DNA of 12,147 nt from M55B165 sp051744245 (GCA_051744245.1 JBNJCV010000053.1:1-12147), one strand, 5' to 3'; shown: positions 1 to 6,868, counted from the stretch's first letter. Numbers and translations: made by a program. Notes: generated by a model from the sequence alone, not told the origin.

Positions 1-70
1 ATTCTTTAATAAAAATTTAATAAAATTCCATAGTTTCTTTATTTAAGAATATTCCGGCTAAAAATATTAT

Positions 71-100
71 TTGACAAAATTAGTAAAAAAAAACTACAAT
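71..100 (+). promoter_or_regulatory. Sigma-70-type promoter of the RRM gene
   Basis: A perfect -35 hexamer TTGACA (71-76) is followed after 18 bp by TACAAT (95-100). This predicts transcription from about position 107 and a leader of roughly 105 nt before the RRM start codon at 214. It is the best -35 match in the window. Positions 1-70 upstream are AT-rich and hold no gene or element that I can recognise. Confidence 0.7.
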
Positions 101-153
101 TAAGACTCTCTTGGTTAATGATATTTTGGATAAGAGTGAAGTTGTTGCTTTTC

Positions 154-213
154 ATTTCCTCTTTAAGAAATATTATAAAACTTAGAGAGATATCAATATG
201 TAAGGAAGGAAAT
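154..213 (+). promoter_or_regulatory. Candidate anti-Shine-Dalgarno leader element
   Basis: The leader segment ATTTCCT (154-160) is the exact reverse complement of AGGAAAT (207-213), which contains part of the ribosome-binding site and ends right at the ATG (214). A second possible long-range pairing is CTCTCT (106-111) with AGAGAG (184-189). Pairing of the first kind would hide the start site and could make translation temperature- or factor-dependent. This is inference from short complementarities in AT-rich sequence; no folding energy was computed. Confidence 0.3.
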
Positions 214-480
214 ATGAAAGGTAGCAAACTTTATGTAGGGAATTTCAACTATTCCACAACTGAAGAACAACTGCAGGAACTGTTTTCTGAATATGGTAAT
301 ATCAAAGAGATTACCATAATTGGAAATAAGGGTTTTGGATTTGTTGAAATGTCATCTAATGAAGAAGCAGAAAAGGCAAAGGAAGCTTTAGATGGTACAG
401 ATTTTGGAGGCCGCACCTTAAGGGTTGACGAAGCTAGGCCAAAAAGAAGCAAGCCTGATAGAGACTTTAAAAGATATTAG
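214..480 (+). CDS. Small RNA-binding protein with a single RRM domain
   Basis: This 88-residue protein is almost entirely one RNA recognition motif. RNP2 is LYVGNF near residues 5-10 and RNP1 is KGFGFVEM near 43-50, with the aromatic residues that stack on RNA bases. A short basic tail (RPKRSKPDRDFKRY) follows. Such proteins resemble the cyanobacterial and other bacterial Rbp family, which bind single-stranded RNA in the cytoplasm and are often cold-induced. The start at 214 is chosen because the strong site AAGGAAGGA (202-210) lies just upstream and the RRM begins at once. The frame stays open back to 118 but encodes no RRM sequence there. Its RNA target is unknown. The gene appears monocistronic, with its own promoter and a downstream hairpin. 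Confidence 0.93.
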   Translation: MKGSKLYVGNFNYSTTEEQLQELFSEYGNIKEITIIGNKGFGFVEMSSNEEAEKAKEALDGTDFGGRTLRVDEARPKRSKPDRDFKRY

Positions 481-490
481 ATGAATTTAT

Positions 491-520
491 GCATACAGGT
501 TCTTTAAAGGGCCTGTATGC
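491..520 (+). terminator. Hairpin downstream of the RRM gene, without U-tract
   Basis: A perfect 9-bp stem, GCATACAGG (491-499) with CCTGTATGC (512-520), encloses a 12-nt loop 10 nt after the RRM stop codon. It is followed by AAAGAAAGC rather than a T-run. It is therefore either a U-less terminator or an mRNA 3'-end stabiliser. The rest of the gap to 684 is AT-rich and shows no gene. Confidence 0.5.
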
Positions 521-673
521 AAAGAAAGCAAAAATTTATTTAAATAGCAAAATAAAGCCTTCTTATATTTTCTAGAGAACTTAAGACACAAATTTCTTAC
601 AGCCATAATAAATTTCCATAAATTCTCCTGGCTATTTTGATAAAAAATTAACATTTATTTTTCCTTAAACTTG

Positions 674-679
674 TAATAT
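674..679 (+). promoter_or_regulatory. Possible -10 box placing a start at the lipoprotein ATG
   Basis: TAATAT (674-679), preceded by TTG, lies six bases before the ATG at 685. No Shine-Dalgarno sequence is present between them. If this is the -10 box, the transcript would begin at or next to the AUG and be leaderless. No convincing -35 is seen, so the call is weak. Confidence 0.3.
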
Positions 680-684
680 AAATT

Positions 685-1479
685 ATGAAAGTAAAAAATA
701 TAATATTTATAGTAATTCCTATCCTGATTATTTCTTTTTCCGGTTGTAAGGCATATGAAGAAACAGGCACAGAGACAACACCGGCCAAGGACAGCCCTGG
801 AGCAGAAGAAAACGGGGTAGAAGAGCAAATAATAATAGAGGAACCAGAAGAAATTGAACCTGAAGTAAAAACAGATGAGCTTAAAAAAGAGTTAAACGGT
901 ATCCTGCTGGATTTTATAGAAGCATCAAAGAAGGATGAAGAATATTCTTTCTTTTCAAGTAAAACAAAAGAAATGGTGGGTACCGAAGAGGAATACAAGG
1001 CCGGAGCTAAAAGTGATATTTTCTTTATATTAAAAGAAAGTCTTTCCAATATTAACAGGGTAGTCCCTGAAAGGGTAACTTATTACGGGCAGAGGGCAAT
1101 TCTAACCGTGCGGATGGACAGGACAGTTGAAGGAATGGAGTATCAGGGAGAAGAAGTTAAATATAAGTTTGTGTGGGAAGAAGAAAAATGGAAAATTGAT
1201 GCATACCATCCTGTTGAAATCCAGATAATGCCTTTGGAGAAGAATTTGGCTGGCAGTAGTTTTGAGTTTAGCATTTTGGTTAAATCATTTTTTCCAATTA
1301 AATCAATAAGAGTGGCAAAGGATGGAGAACTGATAGAAGAGGAAAGTTATATTGATACAGATAAGTTTGAAATAAATTATAGCAATACTATCAGCATGGA
1401 AAGCAGCGATAGCTTAACCATAACAGTTGAGGATAAGGCTGGGCGCCTGGAAGAATACCAGTTATCTAAAAATAATTAA
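685..1479 (+). CDS. Putative lipoprotein with acidic linker and NTF2-like core
   Basis: This is a 264-residue exported protein. Residues 1-20 form a lipoprotein signal peptide (KVK, hydrophobic stretch, then FSGC) with the lipidated cysteine at C21; phenylalanine at -3 is less usual than leucine. Residues 22-65 are a low-complexity linker rich in E, T and P that probably spans a cell-wall or periplasmic space. Residues about 66-175 look like an NTF2/DUF4878-type domain, with a helical start (LLDFIEASKKDEE) and a strand-rich end (KYKFVWEEEKWKIDAY). Residues about 180-264 are strand-rich and may be Ig-like. The function is unknown; anchoring on the outer face of the membrane is the safest inference. 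There is no Shine-Dalgarno sequence before the ATG. It converges on the SIMPL gene. Confidence 0.8.
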   Translation: MKVKNIIFIVIPILIISFSGCKAYEETGTETTPAKDSPGAEENGVEEQIIIEEPEEIEPEVKTDELKKELNGILLDFIEASKKDEEYSFFSSKTKEMVGTEEEYKAGAKSDIFFILKESLSNINRVVPERVTYYGQRAILTVRMDRTVEGMEYQGEEVKYKFVWEEEKWKIDAYHPVEIQIMPLEKNLAGSSFEFSILVKSFFPIKSIRVAKDGELIEEESYIDTDKFEINYSNTISMESSDSLTITVEDKAGRLEEYQLSKNN

Positions 1480-1581
1480 TTTGTACCCCAGTAATTTTTT
1501 TAAATTAACCGGTGTCTGCAAGATTACCATTACTTATTAATGATAACTCCCAAAAAAAAGTTACTATCCATTTATTGTTAT

Positions 1582-1607
1582 ATAGCGCTGCTTTTGGGCA
1601 GCGCTAT
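1582..1607. terminator. Hairpin between convergent genes
   Basis: A perfect 10-bp stem, ATAGCGCTGC (1582-1591) with GCAGCGCTAT (1598-1607), has a 6-nt loop. It lies between the converging ends of the lipoprotein (stop 1479) and SIMPL (stop 1622) genes. Neither side has an adjacent U-tract; on the minus strand the nearest run of eight T lies about 23 nt further on (1552-1559 on the plus strand). It is probably a bidirectional terminator or 3'-end protector. Confidence 0.6.
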
Positions 1608-1621
1608 TAGCCTTATGAAAT

Positions 1622-2395
1622 TTAGTGGTTAAAGGTGAATGTTATTTCTACATTAGCTGAAATCTCTAATTCCCCTGGGCTGACAGGAGGAGGAGCTACC
1701 CCTCTTCCTTCAGGAGCTTCTGCTGCAGCCATAGCCTCTTCTACATAAAACGGTCCCGGATAACTAACTCCGCTTTCAGTTATATTGTAAATTTTATCAA
1801 TTTCCAGCCCTAGGGAGTTAGCTATTGCGTTAGCTTTTTCTCTGGCATCCTGGGTAGCTTCGGTTAATGCATTCTGCTTGGCTTCCCTTTTAGCTTCTTC
1901 GCTCAAGTTAAAGCTAAGAGAGCCGACATCATTTGCTCCAGAATCTATAGCTGTAGCCATTATATCACCTATCTTTTCTATCTCTGTAGTGGTAGCCTTT
2001 ATGGTATTAGTAGCTCTATATGCATAGATCTCTGGTGGCTTATCCTCGTCATTATTGTCGTAAAGGGGTTGGAGGTTAAAGCCAGTAGTTTCAATTTTTA
2101 AATTTTCTAAATTTTCAGCTTTTATGGTATCAATAACTTCATCTGTTATATTGCTGTTCTGGTTTACTGCTTCTTCGCTGCTGCTTTTCTCTGTAAGTAT
2201 GGTAATTCTTACTGAAACCTCATCTGGAGCTATGGAAACATTTCCGGTTCCTGAAACAGAGATGCTATTTTGCTGTTGAATTGCTGAAGTAGCGGTGACG
2301 GGTGTTTCACTTGTTTCCAAAAGGCAGCCTGTAAACAGTAAAATAATAAAAGGGGATACTGCAACTGCTATTAATTTTAATAATTTATTTTTCAT
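1622..2395 (-). CDS. SIMPL/DUF541 (YggE-like) lipoprotein
   Basis: This 257-residue protein has a lipoprotein signal peptide (residues 1-23, box LFTGC, lipidated C24). After a short linker comes a full SIMPL/DUF541 domain from about residue 44 to the end. Typical features are SVSGTGNVSIAPDEVSVRI at the start, a long helix with repeated E/A/K near 165-195 (EATQDAREKANAIANSLG), and a closing strand ISANVEITFTF. The family includes E. coli YggE, linked to oxidative stress defence, and SIMPL proteins of signalling complexes; the biochemical role is unsettled. The gene is last in the minus-strand operon, 11 bp after the nitroreductase stop, with AGAAGGTG as ribosome site. The location next to two oxidoreductases fits a stress role, but that is inference. 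Confidence 0.88.
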   Translation of the reverse strand: MKNKLLKLIAVAVSPFIILLFTGCLLETSETPVTATSAIQQQNSISVSGTGNVSIAPDEVSVRITILTEKSSSEEAVNQNSNITDEVIDTIKAENLENLKIETTGFNLQPLYDNNDEDKPPEIYAYRATNTIKATTTEIEKIGDIMATAIDSGANDVGSLSFNLSEEAKREAKQNALTEATQDAREKANAIANSLGLEIDKIYNITESGVSYPGPFYVEEAMAAAEAPEGRGVAPPPVSPGELEISANVEITFTFNH

Positions 2396-2406
2396 TTTTC
2401 ACCTTC

Positions 2407-2907
2407 TTACCATTTGTTTATATGTATTTTTGATTTATCAAACCTGTCAGCAGGTTTTTTCTTATCGGCCGGATTGCCAACAGCCACCAATGACAATGGC
2501 ATAACATTATCTGGCAGGCTAAGAATTTCTTTTAAGCCTTTTACCCTTTTCTCCCTAGGATAAATGCCCAACCAGCAAGCCCCCAGCCCTAAATGCTGAG
2601 CCTCCAATAAAATGTTCTGGGTTGCTGCTGCACAGTCCTGGACCCAATAGCCTACATGGCTTTCCCTGTCCCTATCTGCGCATATTGCTATGGCTAAGGG
2701 AGCTTTTTTAAGCATGGTGGCGTATGGGTGGACCTTCGGGATGGAATTCAGTGTATGGCGGTCTTTTATAACTATAAATTCCCATTCCTGCTGGTTGCCT
2801 GCAGTTGGAGCAGCCATGGCTGCCTTGAGTAGTTTTTCAATATTTTCATCAGATACAGGGTCATCTGTATATTTCCTTATGCTTCTTCTTTCAAAAATTT
2901 CTTTCAT
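2407..2907 (-). CDS. Nitroreductase-family FMN oxidoreductase
   Basis: This 166-residue protein is a compact nitroreductase-fold enzyme, expected to be a homodimer with FMN at the interface. The N-terminal RRSIRKY (residues 7-13) and APTAGNQQ (34-41) are the usual FMN-phosphate and ring contacts. QDCAAATQNILLEAQHLGLG (90-109) followed by CWLG is the classic family helix and loop. The C-terminal RFDKSKIHINKW is also typical. Members reduce nitroaromatics, quinones, flavins or enones with NAD(P)H; the substrate here cannot be deduced. It is shorter than NfsA/NfsB (about 215-240 residues), as is common in anaerobes. A clear GAGGAGA ribosome site precedes the ATG. It sits 13 bp after the alcohol dehydrogenase gene and 11 bp before the SIMPL gene. 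Confidence 0.92.
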   Translation of the reverse strand: MKEIFERRSIRKYTDDPVSDENIEKLLKAAMAAPTAGNQQEWEFIVIKDRHTLNSIPKVHPYATMLKKAPLAIAICADRDRESHVGYWVQDCAAATQNILLEAQHLGLGACWLGIYPREKRVKGLKEILSLPDNVMPLSLVAVGNPADKKKPADRFDKSKIHINKW

Positions 2908-2920
2908 TGTTCTCCTCTCA

Positions 2921-4087
2921 CTATTCTTTTGCTAATTTAAGTATATTTATTACATCTTCTTTATACATTTTGATAAAGCTTCCCTTGGGGCCAGTTATAG
3001 TGCATTTTTCTGCCATCTCTCCAAACCTGTCGTCAGGGATTTCTAAGTCCTTCAGTGTTGTAGGAAGGTCAATAGACCTGAAAAACTTTACAAGCTCAGA
3101 TATGCCCTTTAATGCTGTTTGATCCGGGCTGAAAAAATCAGGGTCAATATTAAATACCCTGTTTGCAAACTGACAAAAAATTGGGATGTTTTTCTTATAC
3201 CCGTATTTCATCCAGGCGGGAAAAACAACTGAAAGTGAAGCCCCATGGGTTATGCCATATATGGCGCTGAGTTCATGCCCTATCTTATGCGAGCCCCAGT
3301 CTTCCTCCCTGCCTGTGCCTAGGAGTCCGTTATGGGCCAATGTGCTTGCCCACATAAGTTCAGCCCTTGCATGGTAATTTTTGGGGTCTTGGAGCACGGT
3401 TGGTATATTGTTTATTACTGTTTTTAGTGCGGATTCACATAAACGGTCAGTAAGGTCCACATTTTTAGTATGGGTAAAATACCTTTCCATTACATGGGCC
3501 ATGATATCTGCCGCCCCAGCTGCTGACTGAAAGGGTGGCAGGGTAAAGGTTAATTCCGGGTTGAGGATAGCAAATCGTGGCCTTAGTAGCTGGTTGTGGT
3601 ATCCTTTTTTAATAAGGCCATCTTCATTGGTAATAACCGAAACATCGCTTGATTCGCTTCCTGCTGCTGGTATGGTCAAAACTACTCCTATATCCAGGGC
3701 TGTGGAAGGTTCGGCCTTTTTATCGAAAAAGTCCCATACATCTCCCTGGTGGGGGGTTCCTACTGCAATAGCTTTAGCAGAATCTATTACGCTTCCTCCA
3801 CCTACTGCAAGGATGAAATCAATATTTTCCCTTCTACATGTTTTGATTCCCTTATTTACCATACCTAATACCGGATTAGGCTTTACTCCTCCCAGTTCAA
3901 CTATGCTAACTCCTTCTTTTTTAAGGGAATTTACAATATTTTCATATGTCCCATACTTTTTTATGCTTCCTCCGCCATAATGCAGCAGAATTTTGTCCGA
4001 GTATTTTTTTACCTCTTTGCCTACATTTTTTTCAGTACCTCGGCCGAATATTATTTTAGTCCGGTTTTGGAATTCAAAATTTTGCAT
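2921..4087 (-). CDS. Iron-containing alcohol dehydrogenase (YqhD/butanol dehydrogenase type)
   Basis: This 388-residue cytosolic group III alcohol dehydrogenase has an N-terminal nucleotide-binding domain with GGGSIKKYG (38-46) and GGGSVIDSAKA (96-106). A helical metal-binding domain follows. The metal ligands D194, H198, H267 and H281 are all present and, as I recall the numbering, sit at the same positions as in E. coli YqhD, which has almost the same length. The family reduces short aldehydes (butanal, methylglyoxal, lipid-peroxidation aldehydes) to alcohols, usually with NADPH. The serine after GG in the first motif is compatible with NADPH use, but this is inference. AAAGGAGA precedes the ATG. 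It is the first gene of a three-gene operon with nitroreductase and SIMPL, suggesting aldehyde detoxification rather than solvent production alone. Confidence 0.93.
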   Translation of the reverse strand: MQNFEFQNRTKIIFGRGTEKNVGKEVKKYSDKILLHYGGGSIKKYGTYENIVNSLKKEGVSIVELGGVKPNPVLGMVNKGIKTCRRENIDFILAVGGGSVIDSAKAIAVGTPHQGDVWDFFDKKAEPSTALDIGVVLTIPAAGSESSDVSVITNEDGLIKKGYHNQLLRPRFAILNPELTFTLPPFQSAAGAADIMAHVMERYFTHTKNVDLTDRLCESALKTVINNIPTVLQDPKNYHARAELMWASTLAHNGLLGTGREEDWGSHKIGHELSAIYGITHGASLSVVFPAWMKYGYKKNIPIFCQFANRVFNIDPDFFSPDQTALKGISELVKFFRSIDLPTTLKDLEIPDDRFGEMAEKCTITGPKGSFIKMYKEDVINILKLAKE

Positions 4088-4118
4088 ATATTCTCCTTTT
4101 TACTACTATTCATTATAT

Positions 4119-4146
4119 ATTATAAATATTAAAAATTATTGTTCAA
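4119..4146 (-). promoter_or_regulatory. Promoter of the alcohol dehydrogenase operon
   Basis: On the minus strand TTGAAC (4146-4141) and a perfect TATAAT (4124-4119) are separated by 16 bp. The predicted start near 4112 leaves a leader of about 25 nt to the ATG at 4087. A weaker plus-strand -10 candidate, TATACT at 4152-4157, lies just beyond it and could serve the divergent gene at 4201. Confidence 0.6.
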
Positions 4147-4200
4147 AGTACTATACTTTAGAATATTTAAATAGTAAAATGCATAAAAAAGCATATCCCC

Positions 4201-4962
4201 ATGCAAGAAAAAGTTATCTATAATTTACTTCTCTATGCTGTCTTTATCTCCAGCATTCTAATATTTGCAGTCTTGCTGTTTATAAAGGCGCCTTACGGGA
4301 GGCATTATAGGGGAGGGTGGGGCTTTAGTGCTAGTGCAAAAGTAGGCTGGCTAGCCATGGAGTTTCCCGCAGTGGCACTTATGATTGTATTATTTGTGGC
4401 TGGAAATAAAACCGGTAATATTGTTGCAATAGTATTTCTGGGAATATGGCTGTCACATTATTTGCACAGGACCTTCTTCTATCCATTCTTGATGAAGGGG
4501 GGCTATAAAAGGTTTCCGGTATTACTTATTTTATTTGCAGTAATTTTTAACAGTATAAATTCTTACCTTAATGGAAGGTATCTTTTTTATTTTTCAGACA
4601 AGTATCCCCTATCATGGCTGTATGATTTGCGCTTTATATTTGGAATTGCTGTTTTTTTCTCAGGCCTTGTAATCAATACCCATTCTGATTCAATACTAAG
4701 GGGGCTGCGTGATCCTGAAAGTATGGGGTATAAAATACCCCGGGGCGGGCTTTTTAAATATGTTTCTAATCCAAATTATTTTGGAGAAATACTGGAGTGG
4801 GTTGGCTGGGCAATATTGACCTGGTCAATGGCTGGCCTTGCTTTTGCTGTTTTTACAATTGCAAACCTGCTTCCAAGGGCTATCTCAAACCATAAGTGGT
4901 ATAAAAGCAAATTCCCCGAATATCCGGATAACAGAAAAATAATAGTGCCCTTTCTTTATTAG
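4201..4962 (+). CDS. Steroid 5-alpha-reductase (SRD5A) family membrane reductase
   Basis: This 253-residue polytopic membrane protein matches the whole length of the eukaryotic 3-oxo-5-alpha-steroid 4-dehydrogenase family (about 255-260 residues), not only its C-terminal part. Visible landmarks are KAPYGR (29-34), E54 in WLAMEFP, HYLHRTFFY (86-94), NTHSD (159-163), GYKIPRGGLFKYVS (176-189), NYFGEILEWVGWA (192-204) and the end IIVPFLY. By eye, E54 and Y87 align with the catalytic E57/Y91 of human SRD5A2, and N159, D163, R170, N192 and E196 with its NADPH-binding residues. The family reduces the C=C of an enone or enoyl group with NADPH. The bacterial substrate is unknown: a steroid, polyprenol-like lipid or enoyl lipid are options. 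No Shine-Dalgarno is seen. An in-frame stop at 4168 limits upstream extension. Confidence 0.88.
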   Translation: MQEKVIYNLLLYAVFISSILIFAVLLFIKAPYGRHYRGGWGFSASAKVGWLAMEFPAVALMIVLFVAGNKTGNIVAIVFLGIWLSHYLHRTFFYPFLMKGGYKRFPVLLILFAVIFNSINSYLNGRYLFYFSDKYPLSWLYDLRFIFGIAVFFSGLVINTHSDSILRGLRDPESMGYKIPRGGLFKYVSNPNYFGEILEWVGWAILTWSMAGLAFAVFTIANLLPRAISNHKWYKSKFPEYPDNRKIIVPFLY

Positions 4963-5027
4963 CAAGACAGGTGGGCCTAAAAGTGTTAAATGACAAGTAG
5001 GTTTTAATCAAAATATTTCCCCTATTA

Positions 5028-5042
5028 AGATTAAATTAATCT
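5028..5042. promoter_or_regulatory. Palindrome in the CDF promoter region (possible operator)
   Basis: AGATTAA (5028-5034) and TTAATCT (5036-5042) form a perfect 7-bp inverted repeat around a single A. A further TTTAATC half-site occurs at 5003-5009. The palindrome overlaps the proposed -35 (TTAATC, 5036-5041) of the CDF gene. It could bind a metal-responsive repressor, but no regulator gene is next to it and the sequence is AT-rich. Confidence 0.3.
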
Positions 5043-5064
5043 GATTTTACACAAGCAATATAAG
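5036..5064 (+). promoter_or_regulatory. Weak candidate promoter of the CDF transporter
   Basis: TTAATC (5036-5041) and TATAAG (5059-5064) are separated by 17 bp. The predicted start near 5071 would leave only about six bases before the ATG at 5077. No Shine-Dalgarno is present, so the message would be nearly leaderless. Confidence 0.3.
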
Positions 5065-5076
5065 AAATTAAAATAA

Positions 5077-6465
5077 ATGGTTATGAATAATAAAAAATTT
5101 ATGGCCCGCATAAGTAAAAGAAAGATAGCAACTATTTCTCTTTTTATATCTATTTTTTTAGTAACAGTTAAAGCATTAGTTGCATATTTTTCAAATAGCC
5201 TTGGGGTATTCTCAGAAGCTTTAAACAATGGCCTGGATTTAGTGACTGTGCTTATAACATTTTTTGCGGTAAGAATGGCTGCAAGGCCTGCAGATAGAGA
5301 CCACACTTATGGGCATGGAAAGTACGAAAATTTCTCAGGTCTTATAGAAGTCATTATTATCTCAGGGCTTTGCCTGTTTATTATATACAGGTCGATACAG
5401 AGATTGATTTACCGGGACTTCAGCCTTAATATAAACTGGGTGGTGTTTACAATTCTAGGAGTATCAGTTCTTTTAAATATTTTTAGGGTTGTTTTTATAG
5501 CTGCTTTAATAAAGAAGGAGAACTCTTATGCTTTTAAGGCTGAGTTTATTAATTATAGCGGTGACATAGCAGCATCGATAATTGTTATAGCAGGTTTGGT
5601 TTTCGCAGAATTCGGAATATTTATTGCAGACCCAATAGCATCCATTATAGTGGCTCTGGTAGTAATTGGATTAAGCATTAAATTATCAATTGGCATAGCC
5701 AGGAATCTGCTTGACTATGTTCCTAAAGAAATTACTGACAGGATTTTGAAGATAGTGGGAGGTATTTCAGAAATAAGGGATATAAATGATATAAGGGTGC
5801 ATGAAGTTGGCGGCCTTAAATTTATTAACCTGGATGTAACTATCCCCCACAATTTTTATCTGGCTCAGGTTGAAAAAATAAAAGGAAAAATAAAGCAGAA
5901 TATAAAAAAAGAGTTTAAGGACTCTAAAATAATAATAGAGGTAAAGCCTCACCTGTCTCCGGAAAATCTGGAAGATTATATTAAGGCAATACTGATGGCG
6001 GAAGAAAATATAGGGGAGATCCATAATATTTATATCTATAATGTTGGAAACAAAATAGATGCGTCGGTCCACGTAAATTTAAAGCATTTTTTAAAACTAA
6101 AAGAAATTGAAAAACTGACTAAGGAAACAGAAAATAAACTCAAGGAGAAAATTGATAATTTGAGGAGAATATATATTCATGTGGAAGATTTAAGCGGACA
6201 GGAAAACTGGGACGACGTTACTTCAAATTCCGAAGGGTTAATAAAGAAAGTAAAAGAAAGGATTCCAGCCGAAATTGATTCGTCCTCTTGTCACAATTTT
6301 TCTATATTAAGGAAGGGCAATATTTACCACGTGGCCTTCCATTGCAGGCTGGATAAGGATATGCTAATTAGGGATGCTCATAGAATTATTTCTGAAACCG
6401 AGGATAAAATTAAAGCAGAAATTAAAAGGATTGGCGAAATTTTAATACATGTAGAACCTGGCTAA
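5077..6465 (+). CDS. Cation diffusion facilitator with extended cytoplasmic domain
   Basis: This 462-residue protein is a divalent-metal/proton antiporter of the CDF family. About six membrane helices occupy residues 17-210. Aligned by eye with E. coli YiiP (FieF), the transport site reads N50, D54, N159, D163 where YiiP has D45, D49, H153, D157. The second site D73/H76/H80 (PADRDHTYGHGK) is intact. YiiP-like CDFs end near 300 residues. Here the C-terminal part appears to hold three ferredoxin-like ZT-dimer units, near 215-295, 299-372 and 380-462, ending in the similar strands IIIEVKPH, IYIHVEDL and ILIHVEPG. The metal is uncertain: an Asn in the first position recalls manganese exporters, but Asn in TM5 is odd. 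ATG 5083 is an alternative start. No neighbour hints at the metal. Confidence 0.92.
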   Translation: MVMNNKKFMARISKRKIATISLFISIFLVTVKALVAYFSNSLGVFSEALNNGLDLVTVLITFFAVRMAARPADRDHTYGHGKYENFSGLIEVIIISGLCLFIIYRSIQRLIYRDFSLNINWVVFTILGVSVLLNIFRVVFIAALIKKENSYAFKAEFINYSGDIAASIIVIAGLVFAEFGIFIADPIASIIVALVVIGLSIKLSIGIARNLLDYVPKEITDRILKIVGGISEIRDINDIRVHEVGGLKFINLDVTIPHNFYLAQVEKIKGKIKQNIKKEFKDSKIIIEVKPHLSPENLEDYIKAILMAEENIGEIHNIYIYNVGNKIDASVHVNLKHFLKLKEIEKLTKETENKLKEKIDNLRRIYIHVEDLSGQENWDDVTSNSEGLIKKVKERIPAEIDSSSCHNFSILRKGNIYHVAFHCRLDKDMLIRDAHRIISETEDKIKAEIKRIGEILIHVEPG

Positions 6466-6522
6466 TATCTTCATCCCAAAAAAAACCATAGAAAACTGTG
6501 CGGAATTTCCGGATAATGAAGT

Positions 6523-6867
6523 TTAATGGTCAATTACAATTTCTCCCCCAAAGATAAACAAAATCTTTAGAGGGCAATCGCTAGTAATAATAGAGTGCTC
6601 TGTATTTTTTGGAATATATGTAAATTCACTATGGTCCAAGTTATAAATTTTATCTCCAATTTTTATCTTGCCTTTTCCCGATAAAACATACAAAGCTTCC
6701 TCTACATCATGCTTATGGGACATAGAGGTTTTATTATTTCCAAACTCAACTATTCCCAGGTTTAAGCTTCCAGTTTTTATCTTGCCTTGCGGGCCGAATG
6801 CAAATTTTACCCACCGGTCACTAAAAGTAGTTTTTTTGATATCTGCTTCCCTGAATTTTCTTTCCAT
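6523..6867 (-). CDS. Small single-domain cupin
   Basis: This 114-residue cytosolic protein is one conserved cupin barrel. Motif 1 is SHKHDVEEALYVLSGKGKI, with metal ligands H51, H53 and E57. Motif 2 is YIPKNTEHSI, with the fourth ligand H91. It probably binds Fe, Mn, Zn or Ni. Single-domain cupins range from sugar-binding and sensor proteins to small-molecule dioxygenases and isomerases, so the reaction cannot be named. The ATG lies one base after the stop of the second glutaredoxin and the nearest purine-rich site is GGAAAG about 13 nt upstream. Translation is therefore probably coupled. It is the last gene of a three-gene unit and converges on the CDF gene. The 57-bp gap between them contains CCC followed by eight A (6475-6485) and no clear terminator hairpin. 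Confidence 0.88.
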   Translation of the reverse strand: MERKFREADIKKTTFSDRWVKFAFGPQGKIKTGSLNLGIVEFGNNKTSMSHKHDVEEALYVLSGKGKIKIGDKIYNLDHSEFTYIPKNTEHSIITSDCPLKILFIFGGEIVIDH

Positions 6868-6868
6868 G

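Noticed and set aside
118..213. N-terminal extension of the RRM protein from an ATG at 118
   Set aside because: The extra 32 residues show no RRM similarity, the region is the predicted mRNA leader, and a strong ribosome site lies just before 214.
601..633. AGCCA/TGGCT inverted repeat before the first lipoprotein
   Set aside because: Only five pairs with a 23-nt loop in AT-rich sequence; not distinguishable from chance.
3561..3980. 139-residue plus-strand open frame opposite the alcohol dehydrogenase
   Set aside because: The opposite strand encodes the nucleotide-binding domain with intact motifs; the frame is an antisense shadow.
1549..6485. The 11-mer CCCAAAAAAAA at 1549-1559 and 6475-6485, both between convergent genes
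   Set aside because: The shared string is mostly an A-run in an AT-rich genome, lies at different distances from the stop codons and is not attached to a clear hairpin, so it may be chance.
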